DNA of 64,000 bases. It comes from Pseudomonas putida. Lineage in GTDB: Bacteria; Pseudomonadota; Gammaproteobacteria; Pseudomonadales; Pseudomonadaceae. Within the stretch, counting starts at the first letter, position 1; each line of letters opens with the position of its first letter. Made by a program: the position numbers and the translations under genes. The notes under the pieces were generated by a model, which made no database searches, was not told where the DNA came from, and saw nothing but the letters and a program-made list of their open reading frames with translations. Shown here piece after piece: positions 1 to 9,438 of this stretch. The stretch is from the NCBI RefSeq assembly GCF_002906855.1, contig NZ_MINI01000038.1, forward strand, positions 1,054,001 through 1,118,000, given 5' to 3'.

Positions 1-1
1 G

Positions 2-1567
2 GAAAGCTTCCGCCAGGCCATGGCCTGGCTGCATACCTGGACCGGCCTGATCTTTGGCTGGCTGCTGTTCGCCATCTTCCTTACTGGCACCCTGTCGTAC
101 TTCAAGGATGAAGTCAGCCACTGGGCGCAGCCGGAAGTGCGCCGTCATGCACTCGACCCGGTAGCCAGCCTGGGGCTGGCCCAGCGCTATCTGGAGAGCA
201 ACGCCGCGCATTCGGGCAGTTGGATGATCCGCCTGCCCAGCGAGCGCGAGGCTGCCTTGAACGTCGGCTGGCGCGACCCCGAGGGTGGGCGTCGGGGCTT
301 TGTCAGGAAGGATCTGGACGCACAGAGCGGGCAGCCGGTCGAGGTGCGAGACAGCCGTGGCGGCCAGTTCTTCTATCGCTTCCATTTCGAGTTGCAGATG
401 CCGTATCCATGGGGCCGCTGGCTGTCGACGTTATGCGCCTTCATCATGCTGTTGGGGCTGGTCACCGGGATCATCACCCACAAGAAGATCTTCAAGGAGT
501 TCTTCACCTTCCGCCCTGGCAAGGGCCAGCGCTCGTGGCTGGATGGCCACAACGCCATCGGCGTGCTGGTGCTGCCGTTCCACCTGATGATCAGCTACAG
601 CAGCCTGGTGCTGTTCATGTACATGGTCATGCCGGCCAGCATCATGGCCAGCTATGGCAATACCGGCGATTACTTCAATGACCTGTTCGGTCGCGACGAG
701 GCACCTAAGGTAGCCAATGTCGCGGCGCCACTGGTGCCGCTGGCGAGCCTCCATGCCAAGGTCCAGGCGCAGGTGCCCGGCGCGCGCATGGGCTTCATCC
801 AGGTGCAGAACGCAGGTGATCGAAATGCCCGTGTCACCTTCACCCAATCATCGGCGGATAATGTCCCCTACAAGCGCAGTGCTAGCTGGACCTTCGATGG
901 TGCCACCGGCGAACTGCTGAAACAGGGTGCACCGGAAAGCACCACGATGATGACCTCTTTCAGTTTTGCCGGCCTGCACATGGGCAACTACGCCGGGCCT
1001 TGGCTGCGCTGGCTGTACTTTGCCTTCGGGCTTGCCGGCACGGCGGTGATCGGTACCGGCCTGGTGATGTGGCTGGGCAAGCGCCAGCTCAAGCATGCCA
1101 AGAGCGAACGCCTGCCGGGCGAACTGCGCCTGGTCGAAGTGCTCAACATCGCCAGCATGAGCGGCCTGATCCTGGCCGTGGCCGGCTTCTTCTGGGCCAA
1201 CCGGCTGCTGCCGGTGGCATTGCCAGGGCGCGCCGACTGGGAAGTGAACACGTTCTTCCTGGTCTGGCTGGCGTCGTTGCTGCATGCCGTGCTGCGCCCG
1301 GGGCGCAAGGCCTGGGGCGAGCAGCTGGCACTGGGCGCACTGGCCTTTGCCCTGCTGCCGGTGCTCAATGCCCTGAGCACTGGCCAAGGGTTGAACGTCT
1401 CTGTGCCTGCGGGTGACTGGGCCATGGCTGGGTTCGACCTTACCGCCCTTGTTTGCGGGCTTTTCCTGGCCTGGGCCGCGAGCAAGATGCTGCGGGCCCC
1501 GAAGCCTGTCGCCAAGCGTGCGTTACGGGCGACCAAGGTAGCGACCGAAAGGGTCGAGGTGCTGTGA
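2..1567 (+). CDS. PepSY-TM family inner-membrane protein (5' end outside window)
   Basis: The reading frame is open to the left edge (…ESFRQAMAWLHTWTGL), so the start codon probably lies before the window. The visible part is about 520 residues with at least four hydrophobic helices: the first near the N-terminus (WLHTWTGLIFGWLLFAIF), two in the middle around residues 135-210, and a C-terminal group. This is the layout of PepSY-associated TM proteins (PiuB/FpvG-like), which in Pseudomonas accompany siderophore receptors and are implicated in reductive release of iron from the siderophore at the inner membrane. Its stop TGA overlaps the next gene's ATG (TGATG), so the two are translationally coupled. 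The sigma/anti-sigma/receptor genes that follow support a role in iron uptake; the exact substrate is unknown. Confidence 0.85.
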   Translation, partial: ESFRQAMAWLHTWTGLIFGWLLFAIFLTGTLSYFKDEVSHWAQPEVRRHALDPVASLGLAQRYLESNAAHSGSWMIRLPSEREAALNVGWRDPEGGRRGFVRKDLDAQSGQPVEVRDSRGGQFFYRFHFELQMPYPWGRWLSTLCAFIMLLGLVTGIITHKKIFKEFFTFRPGKGQRSWLDGHNAIGVLVLPFHLMISYSSLVLFMYMVMPASIMASYGNTGDYFNDLFGRDEAPKVANVAAPLVPLASLHAKVQAQVPGARMGFIQVQNAGDRNARVTFTQSSADNVPYKRSASWTFDGATGELLKQGAPESTTMMTSFSFAGLHMGNYAGPWLRWLYFAFGLAGTAVIGTGLVMWLGKRQLKHAKSERLPGELRLVEVLNIASMSGLILAVAGFFWANRLLPVALPGRADWEVNTFFLVWLASLLHAVLRPGRKAWGEQLALGALAFALLPVLNALSTGQGLNVSVPAGDWAMAGFDLTALVCGLFLAWAASKMLRAPKPVAKRALRATKVATERVEVL

Positions 1568-1893
1568 TGCTGAGTATTGCCCTGATCGAATACGCCGGCT
1601 TCGCCGCATTGTGCCTGGCGATGGACAAACACTTCAGCGAGCTGCTCAAGCGCAAGCCCGGCCCTGGTCAGTTGCGTGCACTGCGCGTTGCGGGCTGGCT
1701 GTTGCTGACTTTGTCGCTGTTCCTCTGCGTTCACTGGCGTGGCTGGGCTCACGGTCTGGTGGAGTGGGTCGCGCTGTTGATGGCTGGTGCCACCTTGTGG
1801 GTGTTCGGCTTGCCCTATCTGCCACGTGTGCTGCTGGGCCTGGCTGCTGTCAGCCTGGTGCTGGGCCCGCTGCTGGCCATGTTTGCCGGGTGA
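1567..1893 (+). CDS. DUF3325-like small membrane protein
   Basis: This 108-residue protein has three or four hydrophobic segments (an N-terminal helix, then around residues 40-58, 65-82 and 85-105). It matches what I recall of the DUF3325 family: small integral membrane proteins encoded just after PepSY-TM proteins in siderophore operons. A conserved-looking GWLLLTLSL segment lies mid-protein. The ATG overlaps the upstream stop, and its own stop lies five bases before the sigma-factor start. Biochemical function is unknown; a helper role to the PepSY-TM reductase is inferred from context only. Confidence 0.75.
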   Translation: MLSIALIEYAGFAALCLAMDKHFSELLKRKPGPGQLRALRVAGWLLLTLSLFLCVHWRGWAHGLVEWVALLMAGATLWVFGLPYLPRVLLGLAAVSLVLGPLLAMFAG

Positions 1894-1897
1894 TGCC

Positions 1898-2449
1898 TTG
1901 AGCGAAACCGACAGCGACGGCACCCGCACGCGCTTCGTCGAGGTGTTCCTGGCCCAGCGTGCGCGCATGGAGGCGCTGGTCAGTCGCCGGGTGGGCTGCC
2001 GTGCCACAGCGTCCGACCTGGTACAGGAGCTGTTCCTGCGCTTTTGGCGGCGCCCCGAGGTCAAGGTCGAAGCGCTCGACACCTACCTGTTGCGCTGCGC
2101 CGGTAACCTGGCCATCGACCACCTGCGCAGTGAAGGCAGCCGCGAACGCGTCGCTGAAGCATCCGTGCCGCTGGATGAAGCCGGCCTGGCTCAGGCACCG
2201 GAGCAGGCTGTGGAGGTCGATCATGACCTGCAGCGTGTGGAAGCCGCCCTGCGAGCCCTGCCCGAGCGCACGCGGCACATCTTCCTGCTCAATCGCGTTC
2301 ATGGCTGCACGTACGGCGAAATCGCCAAGGCCATGCAGCTTTCCCAGAGCAGCGTGGAAAAGCATATGATGCGCGCCCTCGAAGCGTGCAAGGCCAGTGT
2401 TGCCGAGCCCGCGACCTTCACTCGCAGGCTTGGGAGCACCCGCCGATGA
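1898..2449 (+). CDS. FecI-like ECF sigma factor
   Basis: This 183-residue protein has ECF sigma-70 region 2 (ASDLVQELFLRFW, about residues 30-50, and the TYLLRCAGNLAIDHLR segment) and region 4 with its helix-turn-helix (LPERTRHIFLLNRVHG…YGEIAKAMQLSQSSVEKHM, about residues 115-160). The frame is open further upstream, but the TTG at 1898, just after the DUF3325 stop, gives the normal family length, so it is taken as the start. The 3' end overlaps the FecR-like gene (ATGA). It probably directs RNA polymerase to the TonB receptor promoter when signalled through FecR. Confidence 0.88.
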   Translation: MSETDSDGTRTRFVEVFLAQRARMEALVSRRVGCRATASDLVQELFLRFWRRPEVKVEALDTYLLRCAGNLAIDHLRSEGSRERVAEASVPLDEAGLAQAPEQAVEVDHDLQRVEAALRALPERTRHIFLLNRVHGCTYGEIAKAMQLSQSSVEKHMMRALEACKASVAEPATFTRRLGSTRR

Positions 2450-3426
2450 GCCATCCAGACCTGATCACCGCCGCCCAGTCCGAGGCTGCCTTGCAATGGC
2501 TGATCCGCATCATCGAACAGCCGGCAGCGGCCAGCAGCGCGGAGTTCAAGCGCTGGTTGCTGGAAGACCCGAAGCATCGCGAAGCCTACGCCGAGGCTCA
2601 GCTGCTGTGGCAGCTCAGCGAAGCACCGGCAGTGCGCCTGGCCGAGGAAGAACAGGCAGATTTGCAGCGCTACTTGGAGGCCATCACCAAGCCGCCTGCC
2701 AGAGGGCATTGGCGGCGCGCCGGCATGGCATTGGCCGCGGCCTGCCTGGTACTGGCTGTCAGCATGGCGGGCGGCTGGCGGCCGAGTGACTGGTTGCTCA
2801 ATCTGCAGGCCGATTTCAGCAGCAGTGATGCGATTCGCCTAGTGACCCTGGCGGACCAGTCACAGGTGACCCTGGATGCGGGCAGCGCCATCGCCGTCGA
2901 TTTCCAGCAAGGCGAGCGTCGCGTGCGCCTGTTGCATGGCGCAGCGTTTTTCCAGGTTACCCATACGGGGCAACCATTCGTGGTGGAAGCCGCTGGCGGC
3001 GAAGTAAGGGTGCTGGGTACGCAGTTCGAGGTGCGTGACCAGGGGCAGGGCGCGCAGGTCACCGTGCGCAGCGGGCGTGTGGCGGTTATCCCGGCGACAG
3101 GGCAGGGCGGCCAGGTACTGACGGCAAACCAGCAGCTGGCCTATGCCGATGGGCAAGCAGGTGAGCTGGCGAGCGTGGACAGCGACAGCCGCCTGGCCTG
3201 GCGCCAAGGCTGGCTGAATTATTACCAGGTGCCGCTGGCGCAGGTGGTGGCAGACCTGGGCCGTTACTACCCCGGCCGCATCGTGTTGCTCGACGGCGAG
3301 TTGGGGCGGCGCAAGGTCAGCGGCAGCTTCCCGTCAGATGAGCCTTTGGCAGCACTGGACTCGCTGGGCAAGGTGCTGGGTTTTTCGCGGCAAACCTTGT
3401 TGGGGCGGCTGACCGTAATCCGCTGA
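2446..3426 (+). CDS. FecR-like transmembrane anti-sigma regulator
   Basis: This 326-residue protein has a cytoplasmic N-terminal DUF4880-like segment (AAQSEAALQWLIRI…, with FKRWLLEDPKHREAYAEA), one transmembrane helix at about residues 91-107, a periplasmic FecR domain (about 120-225, including the DAGSAIAVDF and GQPFVVEAAGGEVRVLGTQF segments) and a C-terminal region resembling the STN/secretin-like tail. In the family the periplasmic part senses the ligand-loaded receptor and the cytoplasmic part controls the cognate ECF sigma factor. It overlaps fecI by four bases and lies 102 bases before the receptor gene, the classic FecI-FecR-FecA order. Confidence 0.88.
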   Translation: MSHPDLITAAQSEAALQWLIRIIEQPAAASSAEFKRWLLEDPKHREAYAEAQLLWQLSEAPAVRLAEEEQADLQRYLEAITKPPARGHWRRAGMALAAACLVLAVSMAGGWRPSDWLLNLQADFSSSDAIRLVTLADQSQVTLDAGSAIAVDFQQGERRVRLLHGAAFFQVTHTGQPFVVEAAGGEVRVLGTQFEVRDQGQGAQVTVRSGRVAVIPATGQGGQVLTANQQLAYADGQAGELASVDSDSRLAWRQGWLNYYQVPLAQVVADLGRYYPGRIVLLDGELGRRKVSGSFPSDEPLAALDSLGKVLGFSRQTLLGRLTVIR

Positions 3427-3528
3427 CAAAAAATTTCAAAAACGGATGAGGTAACAGGAGTTGGCATCCGTGTAATGAGTGGAAGTGCGATTCATTCGCA
3501 GTAATAACCCTCTCACAGGTCAGCGTCC

Positions 3529-5919
3529 ATGAAGTTCACCCCGCGTTGCGTTCCCCTCTGGCTCGGCCTTGCAGCGTGCTCGGCCATCACCGCTGCCCCT
3601 GGCCTCATGGCCGCCGAGCAACGCCAGCTGCACACGTTCGCCCAGGCGAGCCAGCCGCTGGCTCAAGCCCTCAACGCGTTCAGCCGTGCCACTGGCCAGA
3701 GCGTGGTCTACACCCTCGAACTGCCCAGCGTGCAGGCCCCGGCCGTCAACGGCTCGTTCAGCGCCGAAGAGGCCCTGCAACAGCTGCTGGGCAACAGTGG
3801 CCTGACTTGGCGCCGCCTCGACGCACGCACCCTGACGCTCGAACCTGTGGATACCTCGGGCGCCCTCAACCTGCAGGCCACCACGGTGACCTCGCAAATG
3901 GACAGCTACAGCTATCAGCCACCCGCCAGTGCCTCGATCATGCGCGGCCAGGGCCCGTCCCAGGACATCCCCCAAGCGATCAACGTGGTGCCGGCCCAGG
4001 TCATCCGCGACCAAGCCCCGCGCAACCTCGACGACGCCTTGGCCAACGTCAGCGGCATCACCCAGGGCAACAACTTCGGTGGCACTTCCGACACGGTGAT
4101 GAAACGTGGCTTCGGTGACAACCGCGACGGCTCGATCATGCGCGACGGCATGCCGCTGGTGCAGGGCCGCAGCCTCAATGCCAGCACCGAGCGGGTCGAA
4201 GTACTCAAGGGCCCGGCCTCGTTGCTGTACGGCATCCAGGACCCGGGCGGGGTGATCAACGTGGTCAGCAAGCGCCCGCAACTGCAGCAGTACAACGCCC
4301 TGACCGTGCGCGGCTCCACCTATGGCAGCGGCAAGAATGGCAGCGGCGGTGGTTTCGACAGCACCGGCGCGCTGGGCGACAGCAACTTCGCCTACCGCCT
4401 GATCGTTGACCACGAGGACGAGGACTATTGGCGCGACTTCGGCGTGCACCGCGAGTCTCTGGTGGCGCCGTCGCTGGCCTGGCTCGGCGAGGACACCCAG
4501 GTGGTGCTGGCCTATGAGCACCGCGAATTCCTCTACCCGTTCGCCCGCGGCACGGCATTTGGCAGCAACGGCCACCCGCTGGACATTCCGGCCACCCGCC
4601 GCCTGGACGAGCCGTTCAACGACATGGAAGGGCGCTCCGACCTGTACCGCCTGGAGGTCGACCACCAGTTGGCCGATGACTGGAAGCTGCACTTCGGCTA
4701 CAGCTTCAACCGCGAGACCTACGATGCCAGCCAGGTTCGCGTGACCGGCGTGAACGAGGCCAAGGGCACGCTGACGCGCAGCATCGATGGCACCCACAAC
4801 GCCATGAGCCGCGACCAGTTCGCCACCTTGAGCCTCAATGGCAATGTCGAACTGGCCGGCATGCAGAACGACCTGCTGTTCGGCATCGACCACGAAGACC
4901 GCAAGATCTTTCGCGGCGATCTGATCCGTCAGACCTCGCAATCCACCTTCAGCTACCTGAACCCGGTCTACGGCCAGGAAGTGGAGGGCACCACGGTGCG
5001 CGCCAGCGACAGCGACCAGACCGACAAGCTGCGCACTGACGCCTTGTTCGTACAGGACGCACTGCACCTGGATGAGCACTGGATCCTGGTCGCTGGCGCG
5101 CGTTACCAGCAATACGACCAATACGCCGGCCGCGGTCGCCCGTTCAAGGCCAATACCGACAGTAACGGCCAAGCCTGGGTGCCCCATGCGGGCATCGTCT
5201 ACAAGGTCGATGACCAGCTGTCGCTGTATGGCAGCTACAGCGAGTCGTTCAAGCCCAACTCCAGCATCGCCCCGCTGACCGGTGGCGTGGTGCTGGACTC
5301 GTCGGTGGCGCCGGAGGAGGGTAAGTCCTGGGAGCTGGGGGCCAAGCTCGACATGCCGGGCAGCCTCACCGGTACCCTGGCGCTGTTCGATATCACCAAG
5401 CGCAACGTACTGGTCGCGAACTTCGACACTGGCACTGGCGAGACGGTCTACAGCAACGCAGGGGAAGTCAGCTCGCGGGGTGTCGAACTCGACCTGACCG
5501 GGCAGCTCAGCGAGCGCTGGAGCCTGATCGGCAGCTACGCCTATACCGATGCCAAGGTGACCAAGGATCCCGACCTTGAGGGCAACCGCCTGCAGAACGT
5601 GGCCCGACACACCGGTTCGCTGTCGGCGGTGTATGACTTCGGCAGCCTGTTCGGCGGCGATCGCCTGCGTTTCGGCGCCGGGGCGCGCTACGTAGGCGAG
5701 CGGCCGGGGAACTCGACCAATACCTTCGACCTGCCGAGCTACACCGTGGCCGATGCGTTCGCCACCTACGAGACCAAGCTCGACGAGCACAATGTGCGCT
5801 TGCAATTGAACGTGAAGAACCTGTTCGACAAGGTCTACTACAGCTCGGCGGTGAACCAGTATTTCGTGGCGATTGGCGATGCGCGGCAGGTGAGCCTGTC
5901 CAGCACCTTCGAGTTCTGA
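3529..5919 (+). CDS. TonB-dependent siderophore receptor with N-terminal signalling (STN) domain
   Basis: This 796-residue protein has a signal peptide (about residues 1-28, ending …GLMAAEQ), an STN signalling domain (about 30-110, with FAQASQPLAQALNAFSRATG), a plug domain (about 135-245, with DIPQAINVVPAQVIRDQ and VEVLKGPASLLYG) and a 22-strand-type barrel ending in an aromatic C-terminal Phe (SSTFEF). The STN domain marks a transducer type that signals through FecR to FecI, both encoded just upstream. The overall layout resembles hydroxamate/pyoverdine-type receptors such as FoxA, FiuA or FpvA, but the ligand cannot be read from sequence. Confidence 0.93.
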   Translation: MKFTPRCVPLWLGLAACSAITAAPGLMAAEQRQLHTFAQASQPLAQALNAFSRATGQSVVYTLELPSVQAPAVNGSFSAEEALQQLLGNSGLTWRRLDARTLTLEPVDTSGALNLQATTVTSQMDSYSYQPPASASIMRGQGPSQDIPQAINVVPAQVIRDQAPRNLDDALANVSGITQGNNFGGTSDTVMKRGFGDNRDGSIMRDGMPLVQGRSLNASTERVEVLKGPASLLYGIQDPGGVINVVSKRPQLQQYNALTVRGSTYGSGKNGSGGGFDSTGALGDSNFAYRLIVDHEDEDYWRDFGVHRESLVAPSLAWLGEDTQVVLAYEHREFLYPFARGTAFGSNGHPLDIPATRRLDEPFNDMEGRSDLYRLEVDHQLADDWKLHFGYSFNRETYDASQVRVTGVNEAKGTLTRSIDGTHNAMSRDQFATLSLNGNVELAGMQNDLLFGIDHEDRKIFRGDLIRQTSQSTFSYLNPVYGQEVEGTTVRASDSDQTDKLRTDALFVQDALHLDEHWILVAGARYQQYDQYAGRGRPFKANTDSNGQAWVPHAGIVYKVDDQLSLYGSYSESFKPNSSIAPLTGGVVLDSSVAPEEGKSWELGAKLDMPGSLTGTLALFDITKRNVLVANFDTGTGETVYSNAGEVSSRGVELDLTGQLSERWSLIGSYAYTDAKVTKDPDLEGNRLQNVARHTGSLSAVYDFGSLFGGDRLRFGAGARYVGERPGNSTNTFDLPSYTVADAFATYETKLDEHNVRLQLNVKNLFDKVYYSSAVNQYFVAIGDARQVSLSSTFEF

Positions 5920-5925
5920 GGCAAT

Positions 5926-5950
5926 CGGGGCTGCTTCGCAGCCCCGGTTT
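5926..5950. terminator. Hairpin terminator between receptor and AraC genes
   Basis: A 9-bp perfect stem (CGGGGCTGC / GCAGCCCCG) with a TTC loop is followed by GTTT on the plus strand. It lies between the convergent stops of the TonB receptor and the AraC gene and could stop transcription from both sides. The U-run is short. Confidence 0.6.
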
Positions 5951-6825
5951 CACGAGCTCACGGCCGAGCGGTACTCGCCAGGGGTTGCACCGATTGCCTG
6001 GCGGAAGCGGTTGCTGAAATGGCTAGCGCTGGCAAAGCCGCACAGCAGCGCTACCTGGCCCAGGGGCAGCTCGCCCAGGCGCAGTAGCTGGCGGGCGCGA
6101 TGCAGGCGCCGCGCCAGCAGATACTGATGCGGCGGCAAGCCGAAACTGGTGCGGAACATCCGCGCGAAGTGGTATTCGGACAGATTGCAGCGCAATGCCA
6201 GTTCACCCAGGGTAATCGGCTGGTCGAGGTGCGCCTCGATGTATTCCACCAGTTGCCGGCGCAGGCTTGGCGCCAACCCGCCTTTCAGGCGCAACCCCTG
6301 ACGCAGGCCAACCTGGCTGAGCACGGTATGGTCGACGATTTCGTGGGCCAGGCTGCTGGCCAGCAAACGCTCGGCGGGTTCATCCCAGTCGAGGGTGATC
6401 AGTTGGCGAAAGCGCACGGATTGCTGCGGGTCATCGAGGAAGGTCGCCTCCTGCAATTGCAGCTCGCGTGGCTCGCGGTCGAGCAAGCGCACGCAACCCA
6501 GGGCGAACTGCCCTTCGCTGATGTACAGGTGGGCCAGGCGAATCGCACCGTTCACCACCCAGTTCGACTCGTGCCCCGCCGGCATGATGCACAGCTTGTT
6601 TGGCGCACCCTTGTCGGCCGGGCGCTGGCGACGGAAGGTACCGGTGCCATCGGCGATGTAGCACGACAGCGTGTGATGGCTTGGCGCCTGATAGTCGCGA
6701 GCGTCGTCGCGGTTGCTCCATAACGCCGCCGCCAGCCCGTCGCCCAGGTGCGCGCTCAGCTCCAGCCGGGCGTTGGGCGAGGCGTGCATGGCGTTGAACA
6801 CTTGCAGCTGGGTGAGTGGCGTCAT
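5950..6825 (-). CDS. AraC-family transcriptional regulator
   Basis: This 291-residue protein has a C-terminal AraC/XylS DNA-binding domain with two helix-turn-helix motifs (about residues 195-288: ITLGELALRCNLSEYHFARMFR and LGQVALLCGFASASHFSNRFR, then GATPGEYR). The N-terminal part (about 1-170) looks like a cupin-type sensor (HTLSCYIADGTGTF, RLAHLYISEGQFAL). It is transcribed away from the EamA transporter, with starts 148 bases apart, so it probably controls that exporter and itself. The effector is unknown. Confidence 0.88.
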   Translation of the reverse strand: MTPLTQLQVFNAMHASPNARLELSAHLGDGLAAALWSNRDDARDYQAPSHHTLSCYIADGTGTFRRQRPADKGAPNKLCIMPAGHESNWVVNGAIRLAHLYISEGQFALGCVRLLDREPRELQLQEATFLDDPQQSVRFRQLITLDWDEPAERLLASSLAHEIVDHTVLSQVGLRQGLRLKGGLAPSLRRQLVEYIEAHLDQPITLGELALRCNLSEYHFARMFRTSFGLPPHQYLLARRLHRARQLLRLGELPLGQVALLCGFASASHFSNRFRQAIGATPGEYRSAVSS

Positions 6826-6973
6826 GGGCGGGTCCTCTGGCGCTCATCGTACTGCGCCAGCGTTTCGCTGACAGCCACCAGTGGGCAAAAAGCGCAAGTT
6901 TGTGCAAGCGCAGGGTGGTGAGCAGGGAGAACACTGATGGCGTTGAATTTGAAAGGCCCAAGGAACCGCCGCC

Positions 6974-7867
6974 ATGAACCTCTCTTTGTACCTGCTCACC
7001 GTCCTGATCTGGGGCACCACCTGGATCGCCCTGAAACTGCAACTGGGCGTAGTCGCCATTCCGGTGTCGATCGTCTACCGCTTCGCCCTGGCCGGCCTGA
7101 TCCTGTTTGCCATTCTCCTGCTCACCCGCCGCCTGCAGCCGATGAACCGGCGCGGCCACCTGATCTGCCTGGCGCAGGGTTTCTGCCTGTTCTGCGTCAA
7201 CTTCATGTGCTTCCTCACGGCCAGCCAGTGGATCGCCAGCGGTCTGATCGCCGTGGTGTTCTCCACTGCCACCTTGTGGAATGCGCTCAACGCCCGGATC
7301 TTCTTCGGCCAGAAGATCGCCAGCAATGTCCTCGGTGGCGGTGCGTTGGGCTTGCTCGGCCTGGGCCTGCTGTTCTGGCCCGAGCTTTCGCACCACACGG
7401 CCAGCCGCGAAACCCTCTACGGCCTGGGCCTGGCCCTGCTCGGTACGCTGTGCTTCTCGGCCGGCAACATGCTCTCCAGCATGCAGCAGAAGGCCGGGCT
7501 CAAACCGATGACCACCAATGCCTGGGGCATGGTCTATGGCGCGTCGATGCTGGCCGTGTATTGCCTGGTCAGCGGCATCCCCTTCGCCATGGAATGGAAC
7601 ACCCGCTACATCGGCTCGCTGTTGTACCTGGTCATCCCTGGCTCGGTGATCGGTTTCACCGCCTACCTGACCCTGGTCGGGCGCATGGGGCCGGAGCGGG
7701 CGGCCTACTGCACCGTGCTGTTTCCGCTGGTAGCGCTGAACGTGTCGGCGGTTGCCGAAGGCTACCAGTGGACGACACCGGCGCTGTTAGGCTTGGTGGC
7801 AGTGATGGCGGGCAATGTGCTTGTGTTTCGCAAGCTACGGCCCAAGCCGGCTGCCGCCATGGCTTGA
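6974..7867 (+). CDS. DMT-superfamily (EamA) transporter
   Basis: This 297-residue protein has ten predicted transmembrane helices in two five-helix EamA repeats, starting MNLSLYLLTVLIWGTTWIALK (typical N-terminus for the family, with the GTTW motif). It probably exports a metabolite, amino acid or drug-like compound at the inner membrane. The in-frame ATG at 6974 follows an AAGGAA-like ribosome-binding site. The divergent AraC gene suggests inducible expression. The substrate cannot be assigned. Confidence 0.85.
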   Translation: MNLSLYLLTVLIWGTTWIALKLQLGVVAIPVSIVYRFALAGLILFAILLLTRRLQPMNRRGHLICLAQGFCLFCVNFMCFLTASQWIASGLIAVVFSTATLWNALNARIFFGQKIASNVLGGGALGLLGLGLLFWPELSHHTASRETLYGLGLALLGTLCFSAGNMLSSMQQKAGLKPMTTNAWGMVYGASMLAVYCLVSGIPFAMEWNTRYIGSLLYLVIPGSVIGFTAYLTLVGRMGPERAAYCTVLFPLVALNVSAVAEGYQWTTPALLGLVAVMAGNVLVFRKLRPKPAAAMA

Positions 7868-7944
7868 GGCTGCCAAAAAATGCCGGGTAGGGCGTTGGTG
7901 GCTGGCTAGACTCTTCTGCGGAAGTCTTTATCCGGGGAAGGGAG

Positions 7945-9438
7945 ATGCCGCCACCGCCGTCATGGGACAAGCCACTTATACCTGTACAACTGTGGCTGCT
8001 CTGCTGCGCGGCGTTGCTGCTGCATGTCCTGCCGTTGCTGATGGCCGACATGCCGTTTCTCGACGACTACGCCCGTGAACATCTGGCGCGTAATGACTGG
8101 ATGGACGTAGGGCGGCCGTTGATGGTCGCCTTGTACGCCGCACTCAGTTTCGCCCCCGCTGCCGTGAACCTCTATCCGTTGCCGCTGCTGCTGGCGGTGC
8201 TGGTAACCGGGTATGCGCTGGTGCGTTTGCTGCGCTATTGGTTCGAGACACCGAGCCTGAGCAGCGTGCTGTTGGTGTTGCCCTTGTGGTTCCAACCGTA
8301 TTTCCTGCAGAACCTTTCCTACCAGTACGACGGCGCCAGCATGGCGTTGTCCATGGCGGCGGCAGTCTGGGCCATCACACTGGGCACACAGCGCTGGCGT
8401 GGCGGGTTGTGCGGGGGCCTGCTGGTAGCTGCCGGCGCTGCGCTCTATCAACCTAGTGTCAACGTGTTTGCCGGGCTCTGTGCGCTGGAGGTGATGCGCC
8501 GAGTGATCGAGGGGGATCGGGGTGCTGTGGTCTGCCGGCTGGCTGTGGCACGTGCGGGGCAGCTTTTGCTGGGCGTTTTGCTGTACTACGCCAGCAGCGC
8601 CTGGCTGGTGACCTCGACGCGCGGCGGGTTGTTGCCACTGGATGGGCGATGGCTGGCTGAGGTAATGGCACGACTGAGAACCACGGCCGAGGTCGTCAGC
8701 TTGCTGATCACCCCCGGTAATGCCTGGCTGTTCGCGCTCCTGCTGCTCTGCACCGCGTTGGCGTTGCTGCGTGAGTTGCAGCGCCTGTGGCAACGCCCGG
8801 CCACTGCGGGTGAGCGGCTGGGCCTGATGGCGGCCTTGCTGATGGCGATTGTGCTGGTTGTCCTGTTTGTCCCTGGTTTCATCCTGTTGCTGGCGGAGTT
8901 CGAGCAGTCGGTGCGGGTGTTGATGGGGCTGGGTGTCCTGCTGATGCTGTTGTATGCCCTGGTTCACCGAGCACTGGCCAGTTGGCCACGCTTGCGTTTG
9001 CTGGCGCAGGTCACGCCTTTGCTGTTCATGCTCTCGTTCTCGTTTGCCTATGGCCGAGTGCTGGTCTTGCAGAAAGCGTTGCATCAGTCCATCGCGCAGA
9101 TGCTGGCCCATGATCTGCTGTCGTTTGGCAAGGCAGAGCATTACTACGTGCTCGGCTACTGGTTGAAGCGCCCCTGGATTCCAGCGGCGGCGGGTACTTT
9201 GCAGGCCATGCCGGCCATGGCGAAGGTCCACGCCTACAACTACCTGGTGCTACCCGAGATGCTGCCCCGCGTGGGTATCGACGAGCTGCACACGTTCTAC
9301 CAGCCACCACCGCTGGGCCGGCAGCAGGTGCTGGCGGCCAGCCCGACGCCGCAGGTGTCGAACCGCTTCTATGACATCCACCGGGTCGGCGACGACGCCT
9401 ACGTACTGGTCAAGCCGCCAGAAGGATATGGCCAGTGA
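7945..9438 (+). CDS. GtrII-like membrane glucosyltransferase
   Basis: This 497-residue polytopic protein has about ten hydrophobic helices. Its N-terminal region (PLLMADMPFLDDYAREHL…) includes the acidic DD pair expected in the first periplasmic loop of lipid-linked-sugar glycosyltransferases. Size, topology and the gtrA and gtrB neighbours fit the Glucos_trans_II (GtrII) family, the serotype-specific enzyme that moves glucose from undecaprenyl-phosphate-glucose onto O-antigen or another periplasmic acceptor. An AAGGGAG ribosome-binding site precedes ATG 7945. The stop overlaps gtrA by four bases. The acceptor sugar is unknown. Confidence 0.8.
   Translation: MPPPPSWDKPLIPVQLWLLCCAALLLHVLPLLMADMPFLDDYAREHLARNDWMDVGRPLMVALYAALSFAPAAVNLYPLPLLLAVLVTGYALVRLLRYWFETPSLSSVLLVLPLWFQPYFLQNLSYQYDGASMALSMAAAVWAITLGTQRWRGGLCGGLLVAAGAALYQPSVNVFAGLCALEVMRRVIEGDRGAVVCRLAVARAGQLLLGVLLYYASSAWLVTSTRGGLLPLDGRWLAEVMARLRTTAEVVSLLITPGNAWLFALLLLCTALALLRELQRLWQRPATAGERLGLMAALLMAIVLVVLFVPGFILLLAEFEQSVRVLMGLGVLLMLLYALVHRALASWPRLRLLAQVTPLLFMLSFSFAYGRVLVLQKALHQSIAQMLAHDLLSFGKAEHYYVLGYWLKRPWIPAAAGTLQAMPAMAKVHAYNYLVLPEMLPRVGIDELHTFYQPPPLGRQQVLAASPTPQVSNRFYDIHRVGDDAYVLVKPPEGYGQ

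Noticed and set aside
3520..5805. Minus-strand 761-residue open frame under the TonB receptor
   Set aside because: It is the reverse complement of a well-supported receptor gene, with no motifs and no ribosome-binding site.
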